DNA from: Deltaproteobacteria bacterium
GTDB lineage: Bacteria; UBA10199; SPLOWO2-01-44-7
Length of the DNA: 55,551 bases
NCBI GenBank assembly: GCA_023265595.1
Contig: JAHFSU010000011.1
Coordinates: forward strand, 1 to 55,551
Direction: 5' to 3'
Part shown: positions 1 through 7,741 of the stretch, one piece after another
How positions within the stretch are numbered: position 1 is the stretch's first letter
How the letters are laid out: the number at the start of each line of letters is the position of its first letter
The notes under the pieces: generated by a model
What the model saw: the letters and a program-made list of their open reading frames with translations, nothing else
Database searches by the model: none
What the model was told of the DNA's origin: nothing
Program-made: the position numbers and the translations under genes

Positions 1-481
1 GAAAGACCTTTTCACCATGACACTGAAATCGAAAATGCCCCGGCTCAATAATGCCGGCATGGACCGGCCCCACAGCCACTTCATGAATCCCCTCCCCCTC
101 CATTTTATAAAAAGGAGAAGCGCCCTGCTTCCGAACCGGTTTTAGCCAAGGATGTCCTTCCGGCAAAATCCCATATTCTTCGTACAGCTCTCTTTCAAAG
201 AGATGAGCCTCCGTCCATTCGGGTGTCAAAGAGGGATAGGTTCGGTTTTCGGAAAAATCGGCGGCGCCGATCAGCAGATGTTTTTTGGAATCGATACCCA
301 AGATGCAATAAACCCGTATGAGGTCCTCGTTGATCTTGTCTCCAAAAAAAGCAACGATGCGGCTCTTTCCCTCTCTATAATTTTGAAGAATCGTCTGGCG
401 CCAAACTTCCGAGGAATAAACAGGCACTTTGGAGAGTTCAAAAGAGACGGCATTTTGAATGGTCAAAAAAGGAGAGGTCAT
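1..481 (-). CDS. hyfG: Hydrogenase-4-type large subunit (HyfG/HycE-like), N-terminal part only
   Basis: The first 160 residues are present; the rest lies beyond the left edge. The start ATG (481-479) overlaps the hyfF stop in an ATGA. Residues about 10-117 form a NuoC/30-kDa-like domain ending in the signature ERELYEEYGILPEGHPWLKP (97-116). A NuoD/49-kDa-like domain then begins with VGPVHAGIIEPGHFRF (137-152). This fused NuoC-NuoD layout is typical of HycE/HyfG. The Cys pairs that would bind a NiFe centre lie outside the window, so a real hydrogenase cannot be told from a metal-free Ehr-type relative. The protein would sit on the cytoplasmic side of the membrane arm encoded by hyfB, C, E and F. 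Confidence 0.88.
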   Translation of the reverse strand, partial: MTSPFLTIQNAVSFELSKVPVYSSEVWRQTILQNYREGKSRIVAFFGDKINEDLIRVYCILGIDSKKHLLIGAADFSENRTYPSLTPEWTEAHLFERELYEEYGILPEGHPWLKPVRKQGASPFYKMEGEGIHEVAVGPVHAGIIEPGHFRFQCHGEKVF

Positions 482-1935
482 AGCGGCCCCCCCAGAAGTT
501 TTGCCGCCGAATTCAAAAAAACAACCATCGGGGCCGGCAGATAAAAACCAAATAGAAAAATCGCCGCCGCAAGAAACACCGGCGCCACCATCATCAAATA
601 AGTCCGCTCCATTTTATGCGGTAATTCCCTTTTTTCCCCTTGCAACATTCCAAATAAAATTTGCGACATAGAGACAAAAATAATTCCCAAAAAAATCAGA
701 TAAAACGCCATCGCCACCGAATGCCCGGCGGCAAATCCCTCTTTAAGTATCAAAAATTCACTGAGGAACGGTGAAAACGGGGGAAAACCGACAATGGCCA
801 ATCCACCGATGGTAAAAAGAATGCCGGTCATCGGCAATGTCCTTAAAAGTCCATGTACCTCGGTTGTCTTTTTCGTCCGATAGGTCAGGACAATCTGCCC
901 CGCTAAAAGAAACAAAAGGCATTTTGTCAACGAATGGCTGATCACATGCAATAGACTTCCGAAGCCGGCCCCAACCCCGATCCCCAAAGAGAGAATCCCC
1001 ATATGTTCCACACTGGAATAAGCCAGCATTCTTTTGTAATCGCGCTGGGCGGTAATGAAAACGGCGGCAACAAAAAGGGAGACAAGACCAAAAAGGGTAA
1101 GGAGTGTTCCGGCAAAATCGGCAAGGTGGGCGGCGAAACAGATTTGATAACATCTCAAAATCCCCAAAAAAGCCGCATTTAAAAGAGCGCCGGAGAGGAG
1201 AGCCGATACGGGAGATGGCGCTTCGCTATGAGCGTCCGGAAGCCATGTATGCATCGGGGCCAACCCCATCTTGGTTCCAAATCCGACCAAAATAAGAATG
1301 AAGCCGATCCGAAGCCAGCGTGGATTGAGGATGGCGGCTTTCTCCACAAAAGATTCCACAAACAAATCGACACCGCTCCCCTTCCCTGCCGCGGCAATAA
1401 AAAAGACCCCCAATAATGCAAGCGCAATGCCGACCGAGCAGATCAGGAGATATTTCCAAGTCGCCTCCAGCGCCTGTTCATGATGGTGATAATAAATGAG
1501 CGGCGCCGTAGCCAGTGTTGTTGCTTCAATGCCCACCCACAACAGTCCCAAATGGGTGGTCATCGTTGTTAAAGACATGGCGCTCAGAAAAAAAAGCATG
1601 CACGGGGTGTAAAGATGGCGCACCCCCTCTTTTGTCCCCCCCTCTTTTGTCGGCGGTTTGTGCTCTTTGTAAAAATAACCGAAACTGTAAATGGCAACGA
1701 GAAAGAATAGGAGGCTTGTGATCGACAAAAAGAGGAGCCCGAGGGGATCGAGAAGAATATAATCGTTCCATTTGCGGGAAACGCCGGAGAAATAGAGGGA
1801 GAGTGTCCCCGCAAAATGGAGGGAGGCCCCCAACATTAAAATGCGGCGGCGTGTTTTTCTTTTTTCCTCACCCGAAATAAAAAGAGTCGCTACGCCGAGC
1901 AACGCCGGAATCGTTATTAAAAAGAGCAGTATCAT
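478..1935 (-). CDS. hyfF: Hydrogenase-4 component F-like proton-pumping antiporter subunit
   Basis: A 485-residue polytopic membrane protein of the NuoL/M/N (MrpA/D-like) family. The family core is clear: the Lys-containing segment GFGTKMGLAPMHTWLPDAHS, then EAPSPVSALLSGALLN. It would conduct protons in the membrane arm of a Hyf/Ehr complex. Family members are near 520 residues, so this is slightly short. The 5' end overlaps the hyfE stop by 4 bases and the 3' end overlaps the hyfG start, so the genes are translationally coupled. A hydrophilic loop near residues 95-107 contains PPTKEGGTKEGVRH, encoded by a tandem 15-base duplication near 1627-1660. The nearest alternative name is NuoN-like; gene order favours HyfF. 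Confidence 0.88.
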   Translation of the reverse strand: MILLFLITIPALLGVATLFISGEEKRKTRRRILMLGASLHFAGTLSLYFSGVSRKWNDYILLDPLGLLFLSITSLLFFLVAIYSFGYFYKEHKPPTKEGGTKEGVRHLYTPCMLFFLSAMSLTTMTTHLGLLWVGIEATTLATAPLIYYHHHEQALEATWKYLLICSVGIALALLGVFFIAAAGKGSGVDLFVESFVEKAAILNPRWLRIGFILILVGFGTKMGLAPMHTWLPDAHSEAPSPVSALLSGALLNAAFLGILRCYQICFAAHLADFAGTLLTLFGLVSLFVAAVFITAQRDYKRMLAYSSVEHMGILSLGIGVGAGFGSLLHVISHSLTKCLLFLLAGQIVLTYRTKKTTEVHGLLRTLPMTGILFTIGGLAIVGFPPFSPFLSEFLILKEGFAAGHSVAMAFYLIFLGIIFVSMSQILFGMLQGEKRELPHKMERTYLMMVAPVFLAAAIFLFGFYLPAPMVVFLNSAAKLLGGPL

Positions 1936-2570
1936 TCCACATCCCTCAATTTGGATAAGGCCTGTGTATCAATATGATCAAAGGTCTTATTGATATGATA
2001 AATGATGATCCCCATCACAAAGACGCCGACTAACAAATCGAGCAAAACCCCCATCTCCACTGTTAATGGAAAATCGGAAATGATCGTCATCCCAAAGAGG
2101 AAAACACCGTTTTCGAGGATCAGAAAACCGATCACCTGTGTGATCGCCTTGGTTCTGGAAACCAAAAGAAAAAAACCGATGAGCACCGTGGTCAGCGCCG
2201 CCGGAATGATGAGGGGGGGAAAGGGGGCCGTGGGCAAAGGAAAAGCCCGAAGACTGGCAAAGGCCATCACCAAAATGGCGCCGCCTCCAACAAGCGAAAG
2301 GTGAAGACTCACAATCGGCTCCACCTCTTTTTGAATCTTCGCCTGCTTTAAAGAGCGGAAGAGAAAAACGGGGATCGCCACGGTTTTGATGAAAAAAGAA
2401 ATAATAAAAAGAGTAAGACCATGCAGATCGAAAAAAGAAGGTCTCGAAAGCACTGGAAGAATCGAAAGCAATCCCCCTTGCAACGCCACCATGCGAATGG
2501 AACTCGCCAAACGCGACGACCCGAGGACGACAAAAGAGGTCAAAATAATTCCGGTAATCAGCCATTCCAT
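1932..2570 (-). CDS. hyfE: Hydrogenase-4 component E-like (NuoK-related) membrane subunit
   Basis: A 212-residue hydrophobic protein starting MEWLITGIILTSF. The open frame extends upstream to 2768, but that part lies inside hyfC in another frame. The ATG at 2570-2568 overlaps the hyfC stop as TAATG, which decides the start. Length and hydrophobic pattern match HyfE (about 216 residues), whose C-terminal half is NuoK-like. It is a small membrane-arm subunit between HyfC and HyfF. Its weak conservation is normal for this family, so the assignment leans on gene order. Confidence 0.85.
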   Translation of the reverse strand: MEWLITGIILTSFVVLGSSRLASSIRMVALQGGLLSILPVLSRPSFFDLHGLTLFIISFFIKTVAIPVFLFRSLKQAKIQKEVEPIVSLHLSLVGGGAILVMAFASLRAFPLPTAPFPPLIIPAALTTVLIGFFLLVSRTKAITQVIGFLILENGVFLFGMTIISDFPLTVEMGVLLDLLVGVFVMGIIIYHINKTFDHIDTQALSKLRDVE

Positions 2571-3493
2571 TACAGGGCCCTCCCGAAAATCGCCACCAAT
2601 AAGGCGAAAATGGTGACGACAAAATTGGCGATCAATAATTGCGGTATCTTGATCAGCCTCAAACGCGCGTTGGACGATTCCACAACACCGATCGCCACAG
2701 CCACCCCCAGAATTTTGAGCAAGAAGAAACCGAGTGAAAACCAACTCCATCCCCCTGTCTGGGGCCACAAAAGGGAGACCGCAAAGGTCATGAATAAAAA
2801 GAGTTTGATAGAGGCGCCGTAAAGAATAAATCCCAAATCGGGACCGCTCGTGTCGAGGATCATGACCTCATGAATCATGGTCAATTCCAAATGGGTCGCC
2901 GGATCATCGATCGGTATCCTCGAATTTTCGGTCAACAGAATCAGAAAAAATGAAAAGAACAAAAGGAGAAAAACCGGCTTGAAAGTGGAATGGAGCGATT
3001 CCCATTGAAAAATGCCATTGAGAGAAAGGGCGCCGGTGGTGACGACTAAAACCACTAACAAAAGAAAAAAGGCGAGTTCGGACAAAGCGCCGAATGTGAC
3101 TTCGCGGCTGGCTCCCATCCCCTCAAAACTCGATCCGGTATCCATCGCCGCCAAAATGAGAAGAAATCGGGTAAATCCCAAAAGGTAAGCGAACAAAATA
3201 ATATCTCCCCGAAAATAAAGTAAGGCGGCGCCGCCGATCGGAAGAAAGAGACCGGCAAAAATTAAAAGGATAAAAATGGCGGCCGGCGCCATGCGAAAAA
3301 TAGACGAGGTCGTTTTGCTGTAAACAGCCCCCTTCCTAAAGAGCTTGAACAAATCGTAATAAAGCTGAAGCAAAGGAGGCCCATTTCTTCCGACAAACCA
3401 CCCCTTTGTCTTGGCGATGACCCCCAAAAAAAACGGGGGGGCGACCAAAAGGAGAAATAAATGCAGTCCCCATAAAACCGGATCAAATTCCAA
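2570..3493 (-). CDS. hyfC: Hydrogenase-4 component C-like (NuoH-related) membrane subunit
   Basis: A 307-residue membrane protein of the NuoH/HycD/HyfC family, which couples the catalytic arm to the proton channels. Family marks include GWFVGRNGPPLLQLYYDLFKL near residues 31-51, the loop LTENSRIPIDDPATHLELTMIHE near 197-219, rich in acidic residues as in NuoH, and about eight membrane segments. HyfC of E. coli is 315 residues, so it appears complete. The start lies 11 bases inside the end of hyfB and the stop shares a base with the hyfE start. Confidence 0.9.
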   Translation of the reverse strand: MEFDPVLWGLHLFLLLVAPPFFLGVIAKTKGWFVGRNGPPLLQLYYDLFKLFRKGAVYSKTTSSIFRMAPAAIFILLIFAGLFLPIGGAALLYFRGDIILFAYLLGFTRFLLILAAMDTGSSFEGMGASREVTFGALSELAFFLLLVVLVVTTGALSLNGIFQWESLHSTFKPVFLLLFFSFFLILLTENSRIPIDDPATHLELTMIHEVMILDTSGPDLGFILYGASIKLFLFMTFAVSLLWPQTGGWSWFSLGFFLLKILGVAVAIGVVESSNARLRLIKIPQLLIANFVVTIFALLVAIFGRAL

Positions 3494-5438
3494 ACCACAC
3501 CTCCCACAAAAGCAAAAGAATAAGTGTCACAAACATGAGCGCCAAATAATCTTGCGTCTGACTCTTTTGCAATCGACGCAATAACGAAAAAAACCGGGTC
3601 GTTTTTTTAAACAAAGGGACAAAAAATCGCTCTTCTGCAAGATCCCCGTAATATTCGGTAAAGTGTTTCGAATGAAGAATCGGTTTTAACAACGGCTTGA
3701 AAAAAGTCGATATTGGTTCGGCAAATGAGGCGGCGCCATACTGCATTCTGGGGGTCGGATGGATGTAGCCGCAATCCCACGTGACCGAAAGACGAACCGG
3801 TTTTTTGCGCAAAATCCAATAGCGAATAAGGAACAAAACCGCGGCGCCACCGACAATGCCGGCGACAATCCGGCTGATCGTTGCCAAAGAATCGACTATC
3901 GTTGTTGCCTCGATTGCAAACCCCGTATGGAGAGATTGGACAGTTAAAAGTATCGGGCCCCAAATCATTTGGGGAACGAATCCGATTCCAAGAGACAAGA
4001 GACCCAAAATCAGTATCGGTATTTGCATCGAGGCAGGCACTTCCGTTATTTTTGTAATGTCCCTGTTTCTACAATTCCCCAAAAAAATCACGCCGAAGGC
4101 CTTGGAAAATACCGCAATGGCAAGCCCTCCCGCAAAAGCAAGGGCCACCACCCCCGCCACCGCCAAAAAGAGGGAAAAATGATTAAAGTCCTGTCCCCCT
4201 TGGAAAAGGCCCAAATAGATCAACCATTCGCTGATAAAACCGTTGAAAAGAGGAAACCCGCAAATTGCGGCTGAGGCCACAAAAAAGAGAGCTCCGGTAA
4301 CCGGCATCGGTTTCAAAAGCCCACCGAGTAGACTCATCTGTCGCGTGTGTGCGGTGCGGACAACATTGCCGGCGCTCAAAAATAAAATCCCTTTGAACAG
4401 AGCGTGATTCCAAATATGAAAAAGGGCTCCGGCGAAACCCAAGGTTGCAATCCATGGATTGGGCCAAGCCAAACCCATGACCCCCAAGCCTATCGCTACC
4501 GTAATGATGCCGATATTTTCAACGCTCGAATAGGCCAGAAGACGTTTGATATCTTCCTGTACAAAGGCATACAAAATTCCCAAGACGATTGAGAGCATCC
4601 CCAAAATCATCAGGAGACCGCCCCACCAGAGCTCCGGCCCTCCCACTAAGGTGAGGGTTCGCAAGATGCCGTAGATCCCCGTTTTGATCATCACGCCCGA
4701 CATCAGGGCCGAAATAGGACTTGGGGCCGCAGGATGGGCATGCGGCAGCCAGACATGAAACGGAAAAAGACCGGCCTTGGTCCCAAAGCCGATCACGGCA
4801 AAAACAAACAGCATCCCCGCCAGTGACGGAGAGAGCGGGAGTCGCCGTAACGCATCTTCAAACAGAAAAGAGCCGGAATTTTTCCAGAGGAGAATGAAAA
4901 AAACCATCAAAAAAGCAGTGGCAAGGTGTGTTGCTATCAGATAAATCCAGCCGGCATAGCGAACCTCTCTGGAATCATGCTCCACCGATACCAGAAAATA
5001 GGAGGCCAAAGACATCACCTCCCAGCAGATCAAAAATAAAAAACCGTCGCGCGCCATGACCACCGCCGCCATCGCACCGACCAAGACGGGAAAAAAAGGA
5101 TAGCTGGAGATAAGGCGCGTCTCCCCTTTGAGATAACCGATGCTGTAAATGGAGATCAAGATAGAGAGGAAAAAAATAGCCGCTAAAAAAAAGGCGCTCA
5201 AGGCATCGACCCCCAGCGCCAATGTGAGACCCGGGATGCCGCTGAACCACATCTCCCCCAAAGAGCCCTCGCCCGAAAGAATTTGCACTGCCGGCAAGAG
5301 CCCAAGAAGAGAACCGACAACGACACCGAAACAACTGAAAAGGATTTTTGGCTTTTCTCCTCGGCTAAGCAATGAAAAAACAGAGGCGGCAAGAAATGTG
5401 ATAAGTGAAGCAATGAGAAAGTTCATTTTGAGCGGCAA
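3483..5438 (-). CDS. hyfB: Hydrogenase-4 component B-like (NuoL-related) proton-pumping subunit
   Basis: A 651-residue polytopic protein of the NuoL/HyfB family and the first hyf gene in the transcript. The motif GFGTKAGLFPFHVWLPHAHP, followed by AAPSPISALMSGVMIKTGIYG, contains the conserved Lys and His of the antiporter core. A long C-terminal part (about 500-651) includes extra helices and the soluble stretch TWDCGYIHPTPRMQYGA typical of HyfB. The start is either TTG at 5438, with an AGG upstream, or ATG at 5426. I keep the longer form without certainty. The porin gene ends 33 bases upstream on the same strand, so they may share a transcript. Confidence 0.9.
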   Translation of the reverse strand: MPLKMNFLIASLITFLAASVFSLLSRGEKPKILFSCFGVVVGSLLGLLPAVQILSGEGSLGEMWFSGIPGLTLALGVDALSAFFLAAIFFLSILISIYSIGYLKGETRLISSYPFFPVLVGAMAAVVMARDGFLFLICWEVMSLASYFLVSVEHDSREVRYAGWIYLIATHLATAFLMVFFILLWKNSGSFLFEDALRRLPLSPSLAGMLFVFAVIGFGTKAGLFPFHVWLPHAHPAAPSPISALMSGVMIKTGIYGILRTLTLVGGPELWWGGLLMILGMLSIVLGILYAFVQEDIKRLLAYSSVENIGIITVAIGLGVMGLAWPNPWIATLGFAGALFHIWNHALFKGILFLSAGNVVRTAHTRQMSLLGGLLKPMPVTGALFFVASAAICGFPLFNGFISEWLIYLGLFQGGQDFNHFSLFLAVAGVVALAFAGGLAIAVFSKAFGVIFLGNCRNRDITKITEVPASMQIPILILGLLSLGIGFVPQMIWGPILLTVQSLHTGFAIEATTIVDSLATISRIVAGIVGGAAVLFLIRYWILRKKPVRLSVTWDCGYIHPTPRMQYGAASFAEPISTFFKPLLKPILHSKHFTEYYGDLAEERFFVPLFKKTTRFFSLLRRLQKSQTQDYLALMFVTLILLLLWEVWFGI

Positions 5439-5471
5439 AAGACCTAAATCTTTTGAGCCAAAAAATCAAGA

Positions 5472-6671
5472 TTATAGATAAAACTGGAATTGCAGACGGA
5501 CTTGATGATCATGCTGACCCTGATGAAAACCGGGATTGCCGCCGGTGGTGACAATATTGTTGGGTGAATCGACACCGGCGTTGCCGTTGGCGCCATAAAC
5601 TAGAGGGCTATTGATGAGCCAGTTATAATCGGCCTGCAGTTTTAAATTGTGGCCGAAGAAAAAATAATTGAGGGCGGCGCCGACTTCATAACCGCTCGCC
5701 ACATTTTGCGCCGTCGGGATTGCCCCGGCATATCGAGCGGCCATTTCCAACCGTTTTGGAATTAAAAAATAGCCCGACTGACCGATGAAACCCCACGTTT
5801 TGTTTCCTTGCGATAAATTATGAAAATAATAACCGGCGCCAAAAAACGAAAAGCCGGAGTAACGATAAACGATATCCCATGTTGTGGCCGTTGTATGATG
5901 ATCGGGGGAAGTTTGCGTCGCCCGGACTTTGTCATAAGAAGAGGCCAGACCTAATGCAAGCTGCGGTTTATCGGAATGTTCAATGGCGCTTTCGGCCAGA
6001 CCCAAATAGTTGAGATCCCCCATGCTATAACCGTGAAAACCCAAAACGTTGTAGACAACCCGGGAGGTAAACAAAAACATGTTATTTTTATTGGCCGCAT
6101 TGCGATGGGTTCCATCGTTCATCACATTGAAGGCATATTCCAACTTGTTGTCCCAAAGATTTCCCTTAATGGCCACGCCGATATCGCGATGATAGCTAAA
6201 GACTTCATTTGTAAAAGAATAGTCGACCATCTGCAACTGGGTCGTGGAGGTCAACTCTTCACGGTTGAAATAGGTTTTGAATTGTCCCACCTGAAATTGC
6301 AGCCACGGTTTCCATTTGTAAGTGGTCCAGCAATCTTGAAGATTGACTCCGCCGAACTGTAAACCCGGAGAAACGGTAAAAGCATGTCCCTGAACAATTT
6401 CCGGTTCAAAGCGATAGGTAAAATCTTTGGTAAAGGCATGGCCTGAAAAAGAAAGCCTGGCCCGGCGGATTTGGAATGTATTGACATTCCCCTGATTGCT
6501 GATGGAGAGAAACTGAAACTGCGGTTGGGCCCAGACATTAAATTTGAGTCTAAATTTTTCCGTTGCGTCCTGAATATAGAGTCCGTCTTTGTATCCTCCT
6601 TCTATCGAGTCGGTAAACGCCACGGCCGGAAACAAAAGCAAAACCAGCACGGCTATTTTGGAAATTTTCAT
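5472..6671 (-). CDS. OprP/OprO-type outer-membrane porin
   Basis: A 399-residue protein with a signal peptide (MKISKIAVLVLLLFPAVAFT, cleavage near residue 20). The rest is alternating beta-strand sequence rich in aromatic residues. The segments RLKFNVWAQPQFQFLSI, FQIRRARLSFSGHAFTKDFT and WLQFQVGQFKTYFNREELTS match the phosphate-selective porin O/P family (about 400 residues). It ends LQFQFYL, an outer-membrane-type C-terminus. In the family these are trimeric anion or polyphosphate channels; substrate cannot be told here. A sigma-70-like promoter lies just upstream (6691-6718), and hyfB starts 33 bases past its stop. Confidence 0.82.
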   Translation of the reverse strand: MKISKIAVLVLLLFPAVAFTDSIEGGYKDGLYIQDATEKFRLKFNVWAQPQFQFLSISNQGNVNTFQIRRARLSFSGHAFTKDFTYRFEPEIVQGHAFTVSPGLQFGGVNLQDCWTTYKWKPWLQFQVGQFKTYFNREELTSTTQLQMVDYSFTNEVFSYHRDIGVAIKGNLWDNKLEYAFNVMNDGTHRNAANKNNMFLFTSRVVYNVLGFHGYSMGDLNYLGLAESAIEHSDKPQLALGLASSYDKVRATQTSPDHHTTATTWDIVYRYSGFSFFGAGYYFHNLSQGNKTWGFIGQSGYFLIPKRLEMAARYAGAIPTAQNVASGYEVGAALNYFFFGHNLKLQADYNWLINSPLVYGANGNAGVDSPNNIVTTGGNPGFHQGQHDHQVRLQFQFYL

Positions 6672-6690
6672 AATCGCCCCTTAGACAATG

Positions 6691-6718
6691 CTTATATCTC
6701 CATCGATTTTCAACACAA
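6691..6718 (-). promoter_or_regulatory. Likely sigma-70 promoter of the porin gene
   Basis: On the minus strand, TTGTGT (6718-6713) and TATAAG (6696-6691) are separated by 16 bases and lie 20 bases upstream of the porin ATG. The gap between the porin and dus starts is only 89 bases, so the dus promoter must overlap this region. Confidence 0.4.
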
Positions 6719-6760
6719 GTTGATTTACATCATCTTATATGGCATAGGCCGCAAAAGATT

Positions 6761-7741
6761 ATGTGGCAATCATTATCCAAACCGATCATTGGGCTCTCAC
6801 CGATGGATGGGGTGACCGACTTCGCCTGCCGTTATATCACCGCCAAATATGGGAAGCCGGATGTCCTGTTCACCGAATTCACCACGGTCGAAGGTCTCTT
6901 TCACGCGCCGGAACGTATTTTGCGCGACTTTGAATATTCGGAGATCGAGCGGCCGATTGTGGCGCAGATTTACGGCGCCACACCGGAATATTTTTACAAA
7001 GCGGCGCAGATAGTTTGTAAATTGGGGTTTGACGGGATCGATATCAACATGGGCTGTCCCTCCAAGGCGGTTGTCAAAAGAAATTGCGGTGCCAAACTGA
7101 TCACCGTTCCCGATTTGGCCATCGAAATTATCCGTGCCACAAAACAGGGGGTTGCCGATTTTGGAAAAAGCCTCCCCCTTTCCATCAAAACCCGCATAGG
7201 TTATGACACAAACGTCGTCGAATGGTGGATGGAAAAATTATTGGAAGAAAAACCGGCGGCTATTTCTATTCACGGTCGCACGCTAAAACAGATGTATCAA
7301 GGCGAAGCAAATTGGGAGGCGATTGCAAAAGCGGCAAAGATCATTCATCAAACAAAAACGTTGGTGCTTGGCAACGGTGATATCGCCTCATTGGCAGAAG
7401 CAAAAAACCGTATCGAAGAGACCGGTGTTGACGGCGTCTTGATCGGCCGCCACGCCATTGGCAACCCTTGGATTTTCACAGGCACCAAACCGACCCGTGA
7501 AGAGAGAATGGCAACCGCAGTAGAACATGCTGCCTATTATGCAAACAGACGCGGGGAAACACGGCTGGCCTCTTTGGGAAAACATCTTGCCGGCTATTTG
7601 AGCCACTTTCCCGACGCCGCCATTTTGAGATCGAAAGTATTTGCAGCCAAAGATTTTAGGCGACTTGAGGAAGTTCTTGGAGAGAATCGGGCTTTGGCCC
7701 CCTTCCGGAACGATAGAGACGCCACGCGATTTCCGTTTTAG
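6761..7741 (+). CDS. dus: tRNA-dihydrouridine synthase
   Basis: A 326-residue FMN enzyme that reduces uridine to dihydrouridine in the D-loop of tRNA. The TIM barrel opens with SPMDGVTDFACR (13-24). The family motif DINMGCPSKAVVKRNCGAKL is at 94-113, with the likely catalytic Cys at 99. FMN-binding segments SIKTRIGYD, SIHGRTLKQMYQG, GNGDI and DGVLIGRHAIGNPW follow. Which Dus subfamily it belongs to is not clear. Its last 86 bases overlap the 3' end of the convergent sigma-like gene, so the ends of both proteins share DNA. Confidence 0.92.
   Translation: MWQSLSKPIIGLSPMDGVTDFACRYITAKYGKPDVLFTEFTTVEGLFHAPERILRDFEYSEIERPIVAQIYGATPEYFYKAAQIVCKLGFDGIDINMGCPSKAVVKRNCGAKLITVPDLAIEIIRATKQGVADFGKSLPLSIKTRIGYDTNVVEWWMEKLLEEKPAAISIHGRTLKQMYQGEANWEAIAKAAKIIHQTKTLVLGNGDIASLAEAKNRIEETGVDGVLIGRHAIGNPWIFTGTKPTREERMATAVEHAAYYANRRGETRLASLGKHLAGYLSHFPDAAILRSKVFAAKDFRRLEEVLGENRALAPFRNDRDATRFPF

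Noticed and set aside
152-671. Open frames on the plus strand near the left edge
   Set aside because: They run opposite to hyfG and hyfF, whose translations match known families well; the plus-strand proteins match nothing and lack ribosome sites.
1627-1660. Tandem 15-base duplication in hyfF as a mobile repeat
   Set aside because: Simple slippage in a poly-G-rich loop explains it; no palindrome and no second copy seen in the window.
2571-2768. N-terminal extension of hyfE
   Set aside because: It lies in the wrong frame of the well-supported hyfC gene; the TAATG overlap at 2570 gives a proper start.
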